Positions 50,034 through 56,078 of a stretch of DNA of 64,000 nucleotides are shown here, one piece after another. The first letter of the stretch is position 1, and each line of letters starts with the position of its first letter. Both the position numbers and the translations under genes were made by a program. The notes beneath the pieces are model-generated. The model had not been told where the DNA came from. It saw nothing but the letters and a program-made list of their open reading frames with translations, and ran no database searches. The DNA is from an uncultured Bacteroidota bacterium (GTDB taxonomy: Bacteria > Bacteroidota > Bacteroidia > B-17B0 > Aurantibacillaceae): positions 248,001 through 312,000 of the forward strand of contig CALMVZ010000011.1 of NCBI GenBank assembly GCA_937873155.1, in the 5' to 3' direction.

Positions 50034-50243
50034 CTACGCATTGTGCGTTTCTTTATGATGAATTAATTGACTTTTAAGAGCTGTCAAATAATCTTCTAAA
50101 TCCTCAAGACATACCATAGAATTTTTTGTTGAACAGATTTCAATAGGGGTTTCATCCAAAAATTTATATAATTCCGGATACTTCGTTTCTATCTCAGTAG
50201 TCAACTGAATTATTTCTGACATCAATTCGTTTAATTTTTTCAT
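50034..50243 (-). CDS. Hypothetical small protein, 69 aa
   Basis: Helical, acidic, with LMSEIIQLTTEIETKYPELYKFLDETPI then CLEDLEDYLTALKSQLIHH. Small proteins of this make-up follow Usp genes in several Bacteroidota, as here (3 bases after the usp stop). No function known. Probably expressed with the stress protein from the tandem-site promoter. Confidence 0.72.
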   Translation of the reverse strand: MKKLNELMSEIIQLTTEIETKYPELYKFLDETPIEICSTKNSMVCLEDLEDYLTALKSQLIHHKETHNA

Positions 50244-50246
50244 TGT

Positions 50247-51140
50247 TTAAATGGAGTTAGAACCGGACAGCGAAACGGAATCATAGATCCCTTCAAGAGG
50301 ACGCATGCTTATAACCGGAATAACTGAGTGATTCACGATCTGTTTAGCAAAACCATTAAGAAAGATTCCGCTTAAACTTGATTCATGGTTAGTTAAAATT
50401 GAAATAAGATCGGCTCTTACTTTTTTAGAGTAACGCATCGCCGTTATTGCCAGGTTATCTCCCTTGACTACCTTTCTTATATAAGGCAACCCGGCTTTCT
50501 TAACTGCTTTTTCAACTGAATCCATTTTTATTTTAAACTCTTTTGGATTAGTCCCCTCTCCTTTATTGAGCAAGCCTAAAATATGAACCCTGGCAGCAAA
50601 CATTTTTGCCAGCATTATCGTTAAGTCGACTTTAGCTCTTGAATACAACGAATTGTCAATGGGTAAAACAATATTAGTAAAACCAACTTTCTTAGCTTTT
50701 TCCTGAACTGAAATTACAGGGCAAGGACAGATAGTTACTACTTTGTGAGCGTTGCTGCCAACAAAGAATTCATCGAAGCCATGTGCTCCATGAGTTCCCA
50801 TAATGACCAGGTCGATCTTTTTGCTTTTTACAGTTTCAACAATTTCATAAGCAGGGCGACCATTTTTACAGATCGTTTTAACTGTTATGCTATGTTTGCG
50901 GGAAAGCTGTTTAGCCATTATATCCAATTGCTTTAACCCTTCAGCTTCCATTAAATTTATATCATCCACAGTAACTAAAGGTTTATAGATGTAGCCCGAA
51001 TCAGGCACCTCTACTACATGAATGAGATAAAGATCAGCTTTGCTTAATCTGGTAATAAAAGCCGCGTGTTCAATTGCTAACAGGCTTGTTTTTGAAAAGT
51101 CAGTAGGAACCAGAATCTTTTTTGGTTGGGTTGTTTTCAT
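50247..51140 (-). CDS. Tandem universal stress protein (UspA family)
   Basis: 297 aa, two Usp domains. The first (1-150) has KKILVPTDFSKTSLLAIEHAAFI and the ATP-binding run VIMGTHGAHGFDEFFVGSNAHKVVTICPCPVISVQ. The second (about 152-280) has NIVLPIDNSLYSRAKVDLTIMLA and a shorter loop ending HSVIPVISMRP. Paralogous to the Usp gene at 17013 but of different subfamily. The promoter has two Crp/Fnr-type sites and a predicted leader of about 13 bases. Confidence 0.93.
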   Translation of the reverse strand: MKTTQPKKILVPTDFSKTSLLAIEHAAFITRLSKADLYLIHVVEVPDSGYIYKPLVTVDDINLMEAEGLKQLDIMAKQLSRKHSITVKTICKNGRPAYEIVETVKSKKIDLVIMGTHGAHGFDEFFVGSNAHKVVTICPCPVISVQEKAKKVGFTNIVLPIDNSLYSRAKVDLTIMLAKMFAARVHILGLLNKGEGTNPKEFKIKMDSVEKAVKKAGLPYIRKVVKGDNLAITAMRYSKKVRADLISILTNHESSLSGIFLNGFAKQIVNHSVIPVISMRPLEGIYDSVSLSGSNSI

Positions 51141-51157
51141 AATTTCATTTTATGGAT

Positions 51158-51222
51158 CAAAGATTGAGGTAAACAACTATATCTGATATGAATCCGGTCA
51201 GACCTGGTAATGATTTAAGTCA
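51158..51222 (-). promoter_or_regulatory. Tandem Crp/Fnr-type sites for the usp gene at 50247
   Basis: TGAA-TCCG-GTCA (51189-51200) and TGAT-TTAA-GTCA (51211-51222) are 22 bp apart. The minus -7 element AATCTTTG (51165-51158) is 36.5 bp from the proximal centre. This is the last such module in the window. Confidence 0.75.
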
Positions 51223-51327
51223 GCTTCCGGATCGGTTCTAAATAATGTGAATGTTAGCTGATTACCTTAAAAACTTTACATTGCTTCAATACTTGTTCAT
51301 CTTTGTTTCACCTAAAATTTTTCTACC

Positions 51328-51393
51328 TTAGTCAATAATTGGTGCCTCAAAATAGTTAGGACAGCATGTTCGATTCCTACCAGGGTTACTAAA
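51328..51393 (+). other. Possible degenerate tRNA 3' remnant
   Basis: The stretch has a T-loop-like TTCGATT (51369-51375) followed by CCTACCAGGGTTACT, like a tRNA T-arm plus acceptor 3' strand. Pairing of the T-stem is poor (three of five), and no matching acceptor 5' strand is found upstream, so it is not a working tRNA. The rest of the 279-base gap (51141-51419) holds only the Usp promoter. Confidence 0.2.
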
Positions 51394-51419
51394 TTGATTC
51401 TTATAATGGATCAAAGTAT

Positions 51420-53039
51420 ATGCAAAGATCATTGGGTCAAGTCCGTAAATATTTTCCTTTTCTTTTAGTACTGCTGTTACTGAGCGCTGCAGAATGTATA
51501 ATTTATCCTGTTGGCGATTTTGCCTTAAACGATGATTTTGCGTACGCAAGATCTGTATATATCTGGGATAAAACCGGAGAGTTTCAAATCGGAGGCTGGC
51601 CGGCCATGTCATTATTCTCCCATTCTTTATTAGGGCTTTTCTTTGTAAAGTTATTTGGTTTTTCATATACGGTCTTGCGTTTTTCCAATATGGCGCTCTG
51701 TCTTATCACATTGTTTTTTATCTACCGTTTTTTTCTTAAGTATCAGCGTCCGGGTATATCTGCTTTAGTTTGTGTATTCATTGTTTTTAATCCTTATTAC
51801 ATGAATATTTTTAATTCGTTCATGACAGATCTGACCTTTTTCAATTATTCTTTTCTGGCTTTTTATTTTTTACACAATTACTACGTTCATCGGAAATACA
51901 AATGGTTAATTCCATTCTTTTTATTTACAGTACTTTCTATTCTGGCCCGGCAATTTGGCGTGTTGTTATTGTTTGCCTTTGTCGCAGAGTCTGTGATCGA
52001 TTTCATACGATCCCGCCGCGCAAAACAGATCCTTATCTCACTTTCATTATTGGCACTTGGATTTTTTATCCTTTTTTATTTCGAAAAAAATGTATTCCAT
52101 ATACAAAAAGGTTACAATTACCAGGGGATTTTTGTTGCGGGCAATGAGTTGGAAGTTGACACCAATATATGGCGGAACATATTCGAGAAAACAATATTGT
52201 TCCTGAAATTCAGCGGCAGTCTTTTTATTCTGTTCTTTGTTTTAAATTTTACCGTTTTAAAACAACGCATGCTTAATTCGCATAAAATCTTATTTTTTAT
52301 TGGTGTTCTCATATTTGTTGGCTCCTTGTTTTTGGTTGATCATAAAGAGATCACAGGCCATCTTGTAATTAATTTTGGCCTCGGAATTGAATCGACCGTC
52401 GACCGTCTTTACATAGGAACTAATGTAACACACGGCAGCTGTAATATTTTGTTTTATGGTTTGATCTCTTTGTTTTTTGGAGGTTATATTTTATTTGCCT
52501 TATGGGTCTCATCAAAAAAGATCAATAAAGATCTTTCAATTAACCCTCAAAAACAGTTTATCATTTTTCTGGTTACAGGTTATTTTCTTCTGTTGGCGAT
52601 CGCCGAAACCGCTTTTGACCGCTATTGTATTTTTGTCGCTTTTTTTAGTGTTATGTATTTAATGATGGGGGAAATAAAAGTCTCGAAATACTCTGTTATT
52701 GCATCCCTTTCTATAACGGTTCTAATAGGTGGCTTTTCTGTATTAGCGACAAAAGATTATTTCAGGGCTGCCAGGTTAAAGGAAAAGATCAGGGCCGATC
52801 TGATAGCTAATTATGGAGTCAAGGACCATGAGTTGAATGCCGGTGCCGAACATGTATTCTGGGATAGATCTGTAAACGAATTCAATTGGGTAAATTGGGA
52901 TCACTTTAATGATAAAAAATATTTGGTAACACGCGGGCCCTTACAAAATTTCACTGTTTTCAAGGTCTATACTTACAAGCGTACTATGCCACCATGTATT
53001 GATACCTTTTATGTCTTACAAAAAAGCCCTGTAAAATAG
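51420..53039 (+). CDS. Membrane glycosyltransferase-like protein (GT39/ArnT type)
   Basis: 539 aa with about 11-13 membrane segments. After helix 1 comes FALNDDFAYARSVYIWDKTGEFQIGGWP, the first periplasmic loop with the DD acid pair typical of GT-C enzymes that use lipid-linked sugars. The C-terminal 90 residues are soluble (ending CIDTFYVLQKSPVK). Donor and acceptor are unknown. Alone on its transcript, followed by a hairpin terminator; no Crp/Fnr-type site. Confidence 0.78.
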   Translation: MQRSLGQVRKYFPFLLVLLLLSAAECIIYPVGDFALNDDFAYARSVYIWDKTGEFQIGGWPAMSLFSHSLLGLFFVKLFGFSYTVLRFSNMALCLITLFFIYRFFLKYQRPGISALVCVFIVFNPYYMNIFNSFMTDLTFFNYSFLAFYFLHNYYVHRKYKWLIPFFLFTVLSILARQFGVLLLFAFVAESVIDFIRSRRAKQILISLSLLALGFFILFYFEKNVFHIQKGYNYQGIFVAGNELEVDTNIWRNIFEKTILFLKFSGSLFILFFVLNFTVLKQRMLNSHKILFFIGVLIFVGSLFLVDHKEITGHLVINFGLGIESTVDRLYIGTNVTHGSCNILFYGLISLFFGGYILFALWVSSKKINKDLSINPQKQFIIFLVTGYFLLLAIAETAFDRYCIFVAFFSVMYLMMGEIKVSKYSVIASLSITVLIGGFSVLATKDYFRAARLKEKIRADLIANYGVKDHELNAGAEHVFWDRSVNEFNWVNWDHFNDKKYLVTRGPLQNFTVFKVYTYKRTMPPCIDTFYVLQKSPVK

Positions 53040-53056
53040 CACCCGGTTCGGGGTTT

Positions 53057-53082
53057 AGAAGGCAGAAATCCTTCTTTTTTTT
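53057..53082 (+). terminator. Rho-independent terminator after the glycosyltransferase gene
   Basis: AGAAGG (53057-53062) pairs with CCTTCT (53070-53075) around a 7-base loop and is followed by a run of T to 53082. Confidence 0.75.
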
Positions 53083-53165
53083 GGTTCAATTAGCTCAAAA
53101 TTTGCGGTTTTCTGTTGCTTATATCCAAAATACGTAGTAATATTGCACCCCCAGTTTGGGAATAT

Positions 53166-53239
53166 TCCTTCTTAGCTCAGCTGGTTAGAGCACGTGACTG
53201 TTAATCACGGGGTCCCTGGTTCGAGCCCAGGAGAAGGAG
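53166..53239 (+). tRNA. tRNA-Asn (GTT)
   Basis: Complete cloverleaf of 74 bases. The acceptor stem TCCTTCT pairs perfectly with AGAAGGA (53232-53238), and the D-arm has GCTCAGCTGGTTAGAGC. The anticodon stem CGTGA/TCACG encloses CTGTTAA with anticodon GTT. The T-arm is CCTGG-TTCGAGC-CCAGG and the discriminator is G. CCA is not encoded (GCA follows). Confidence 0.97.
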
Positions 53240-53302
53240 CAACAAAATAAGAGGATGCATCACCTGCATCCTTTTGTTTTTATTAAATTTAAATTAAAAA
53301 AC

Positions 53303-54226
53303 ATGAGTTTACTAGTTGTAGGTACCGTTGCTTTCGATGCTATTGAAACCCCGTTCGGGAAAACAGATAAAATTGTAGGGGGCGCAGCATCTTACATTGC
53401 ATTGGCCGCATCTTATTTTCATAAAGATATTAGTTTGGTTTCCGTTGTAGGTGATGATTTTCCGCAGGATTTTTTAAATATTTTAAAGAACAAAGGCACA
53501 AAGCTTGACGGGTTACAAATAAAAAAAGGAGAGAAGTCTTTTTTCTGGGCAGGTAAATATCATAACGACCTCAACAGCCGCGATACATTGGAAACACAAC
53601 TCAATGTATTGGAAAAATTTGATCCGATCGTCCCTGAAAACGCTAAACAAGTTGATTTTTTAATGTTAGGGAATTTAGTTCCCGCTGTTCAGCAAAAAGT
53701 TATTTCACAAATGACAAAACGCCCGAAGTTAATTGTATTGGATACAATGAATTTCTGGATGGATATTGCTTTAGATGACCTTAAAACAACATTGACCATG
53801 GTTGATGTGTTGACAATCAACGATTCTGAAGCAAGACAATTATCAGGCGAATATTCCTTGGTAAAAGCTGCACAGAAGATCTTAAAAATGGGGCCTTCTG
53901 TTCTTGTGATTAAAAAAGGAGAACACGGCGCTTTGTTATTCAATAAAGAAGAAGTGTTCTTTGCTCCTGCCCTTCCGTTAGAAGATGTTTATGACCCAAC
54001 CGGAGCAGGCGACAGTTTTGCAGGGGGATTTATCGGTTACCTGGCAAAAACAAAAGATGTTTCATTTGAGAACATGAAGCGTGCGATCATTTTCGGCAGT
54101 GCAATGGCAAGTTTCACTGTTGAAAAATTCGGAACAGAACGCCTAATTGATCTTTCAGCGAATGATATTGAAGAGCGCGTGCAGGAGTTTGTTGATCTTG
54201 TTCAGTTCGATATTTCACTGGTGTAA
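53303..54226 (+). CDS. PfkB-family carbohydrate/nucleoside kinase
   Basis: 307 aa from ATG 53303; the open frame extends to 53255, right after the tRNA, but without start signals. PfkB signatures: GGAASYIALAASYFHKDISLVSVVGDDFP near the N-terminus and DPTGAGDSFAGGFIGYLA with the catalytic Asp. VLTINDSEARQLSG and VLVIKKGEHGALLF are also typical. The sugar is unknown. Followed by an inverted repeat. Confidence 0.92.
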   Translation: MSLLVVGTVAFDAIETPFGKTDKIVGGAASYIALAASYFHKDISLVSVVGDDFPQDFLNILKNKGTKLDGLQIKKGEKSFFWAGKYHNDLNSRDTLETQLNVLEKFDPIVPENAKQVDFLMLGNLVPAVQQKVISQMTKRPKLIVLDTMNFWMDIALDDLKTTLTMVDVLTINDSEARQLSGEYSLVKAAQKILKMGPSVLVIKKGEHGALLFNKEEVFFAPALPLEDVYDPTGAGDSFAGGFIGYLAKTKDVSFENMKRAIIFGSAMASFTVEKFGTERLIDLSANDIEERVQEFVDLVQFDISLV

Positions 54227-54236
54227 TTCTCGATAC

Positions 54237-54261
54237 GTTTTGGATTTTTTTAATCCAAAAC
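54237..54261. terminator. Inverted repeat after the PfkB gene, probable terminator
   Basis: Perfect 10-bp stem GTTTTGGATT (54237-54246) / AATCCAAAAC (54252-54261) with a T-rich loop of 5. AT-rich but the right place for transcription to end. It could also be a remnant of a short palindromic repeat, since the next gene encodes a GIY-YIG protein. Confidence 0.55.
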
Positions 54262-54296
54262 TACTCGAATTGACAATCTCGGTTCCAAAATAAATT

Positions 54297-54635
54297 ATGT
54301 CTCAAAAGTATCTCTATGTATATATTCTTCTATGCGAAAATAATACATACTATATTGGCGTTACAAATGATGTTGAAAGAAGGTTTGAGGAACATTGCGA
54401 GGCTAAAAACCCTAATTCCTTTACTGCACGAAACCGTCCGGTTAAAGTAGTTTATACTCAGAAATTCGATGATTTTAATGCTGCTATCGATCTTGAGACC
54501 CGCTTAAAAAAATGGAGCCGAAAGAAAAAAGAAGCTTTAATTTCAGGTGAACTTCATCTTTTGCCAGAGTTATCAAAAAAGAAAAATTTCAAACGAAAGC
54601 AAACTGTCATTCCGAGTAATAATAGGAATCCATAG
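54297..54635 (+). CDS. GIY-YIG nuclease-family protein
   Basis: 112 aa. YVYILLCENNTYYIGVTNDVERRFEEH gives the (G/Y)-x-Y and Y-I-G motifs of the UvrC/YhbQ-type GIY-YIG domain, with Arg and Glu in the following helices. Single-domain members are common, often multicopy, in Bacteroidota, and their targets are unknown. It is bounded by perfect 10-bp inverted repeats on both sides (54237-54261 and 54621-54644). Confidence 0.92.
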   Translation: MSQKYLYVYILLCENNTYYIGVTNDVERRFEEHCEAKNPNSFTARNRPVKVVYTQKFDDFNAAIDLETRLKKWSRKKKEALISGELHLLPELSKKKNFKRKQTVIPSNNRNP

Positions 54636-54644
54636 ATTCCTATT
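54621..54644. terminator. Bidirectional hairpin between convergent genes
   Basis: AATAGGAATC (54621-54630) and GATTCCTATT (54635-54644) form a perfect 10-bp stem with loop CATA. It spans the stop codons of the GIY-YIG gene and the convergent S4 gene. Confidence 0.6.
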
Positions 54645-55047
54645 ATGTATCGAGGAACCAACCGCCGTCTTTCTTTAATTTTCTTCGGTCTTTTTTAGTC
54701 GGACGGCCACTTCCTTTTTCGTTTTTTACATTCATCGTGAAAAAAGCTTTTGCTTGTTTTTCCGCTTTTTCAATTGGAGGAGAATGATCTGCATAGAATT
54801 TTTTCGCCGTTTCGAAATTGCCCCGTTTATCTGTGATCTCTAAAACTTCAATTATTTTTTTGTTAGAAGAAGAAACTGTAATTGTGTAAACTTCTCCTAT
54901 TTTGACTATATGTGAAGGCTTAATGTTGCTTTCCTTCAACTTCACTTTTCCTCCCTTAATGGCGTCACTTGTCAACGACCGCGACTTGAACATTCGTATG
55001 GCCCAGAGATAAGTATCGATCCTGACTTCTGCTTTTTCAGTTTTCAC
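54643..55047 (-). CDS. S4-domain RNA-binding protein (Hsp15/HslR-like)
   Basis: 134 aa. S4 domain at about 8-65 (RIDTYLWAIRMFKSRSLTSDAIKGGKVKLKESNIKPSHIVKIGE). The C-terminus is basic (GSGRPTKKDRRKLKKDGGW), the usual HslR pattern. HslR recycles stalled 50S subunits carrying nascent chains in E. coli. Divergent from nadK with a 52-base gap. Confidence 0.92.
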   Translation of the reverse strand: MKTEKAEVRIDTYLWAIRMFKSRSLTSDAIKGGKVKLKESNIKPSHIVKIGEVYTITVSSSNKKIIEVLEITDKRGNFETAKKFYADHSPPIEKAEKQAKAFFTMNVKNEKGSGRPTKKDRRKLKKDGGWFLDT

Positions 55048-55099
55048 AGCTAAAATTTAACATTCTAAATGTAAAAAAATTATTTCGTATCTTTGAGGT

Positions 55100-55978
55100 A
55101 TGACAATTGCCGTATACGCGCGCAACACCAAAGACAATCACCCGCTTTATCTTGAAAAATTAGCTGCACTTTTGCAAAAAGAAAAAGTAAAGCTGATCGT
55201 ACACGAATCCTATTACCAGTTCCTGCAAAAAGAATATAATTTCAGCACACAACTTGAAACTTTTTCAAATTCTGAAACTCTAAAATCGAAAGCGGATTAT
55301 GTTATTTGTCTGGGTGGTGATGGCACCATGCTAGAAACATTAGCGCTTGTGCGAAAATCAGGTATCCCTGTACTGGGCGTAAACACCGGCCGCCTGGGCT
55401 TTTTGGCTTCTGTATCAAAAGATGATATCGAAAAAGCAGCTTTACTTTTAACCTCAGAAAAATTCACTTTAGATAAACGCGAATTACTTGAAATTGTTGG
55501 CGGCGAAAAAGAATTTGACGGATTGAATTACGGATTGAATGAATTTACCATTCACAAAAAAGATTCTTCCGCAATGATCCACATCGATACTTATGTTGAC
55601 GGTGTATTCCTGAATTCATATTTCGCTGACGGATTGATTGTCTCAACACCTACCGGTTCAACAGCTTATTCGCTAAGTTGTGGCGGGCCGATCATGGTTC
55701 CTGACTCTGAAAATTTTATCATTACTCCTATCGCTCCACATAATTTGAACGTTCGCCCGATCGTAATTTCCAATAATAAAACTTTGACTTTTAAAGTGAG
55801 CGGGCGAAATGACGACTTCAATGTTTCATTGGATTCACGCAGTTCGCAGATCAATTCAAGTACCGAAATAACCATCAAAAAAGCTGATTTCAGATTTAAC
55901 ATGATCAGCTTCGAAGGACAGCATTTCTTTCAAACACTTCGCAACAAATTATTGTGGGGTTTAGACAAGCGTCAATAA
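55100..55978 (+). CDS. nadK: NAD kinase
   Basis: 292 aa. GGDGTMLETLAL (about 76-87), GVNTGRLGFLAS, GLNEFTIHK and TPTGSTAYSLSCGGPIMVP are the family's ATP/NAD-binding motifs. Makes NADP from NAD and ATP in the cytoplasm. Standard length. Confidence 0.96.
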   Translation: MTIAVYARNTKDNHPLYLEKLAALLQKEKVKLIVHESYYQFLQKEYNFSTQLETFSNSETLKSKADYVICLGGDGTMLETLALVRKSGIPVLGVNTGRLGFLASVSKDDIEKAALLLTSEKFTLDKRELLEIVGGEKEFDGLNYGLNEFTIHKKDSSAMIHIDTYVDGVFLNSYFADGLIVSTPTGSTAYSLSCGGPIMVPDSENFIITPIAPHNLNVRPIVISNNKTLTFKVSGRNDDFNVSLDSRSSQINSSTEITIKKADFRFNMISFEGQHFFQTLRNKLLWGLDKRQ

Positions 55979-56078
55979 TAGCTTAACAAACTGATTATCA
56001 GGGTATTTAATCCGTGTTAAAATCTGCCTGTTTTCTAAAGTTTTCGTATTTTCGCTATTCACTAATTTTTGAAAATTT

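Noticed and set aside
55993-56001. TGATTATCA upstream of maeB
   Set aside because: The half-sites are separated by 3 rather than 6 bases between TGA and TCA, and no -7 element is in register.
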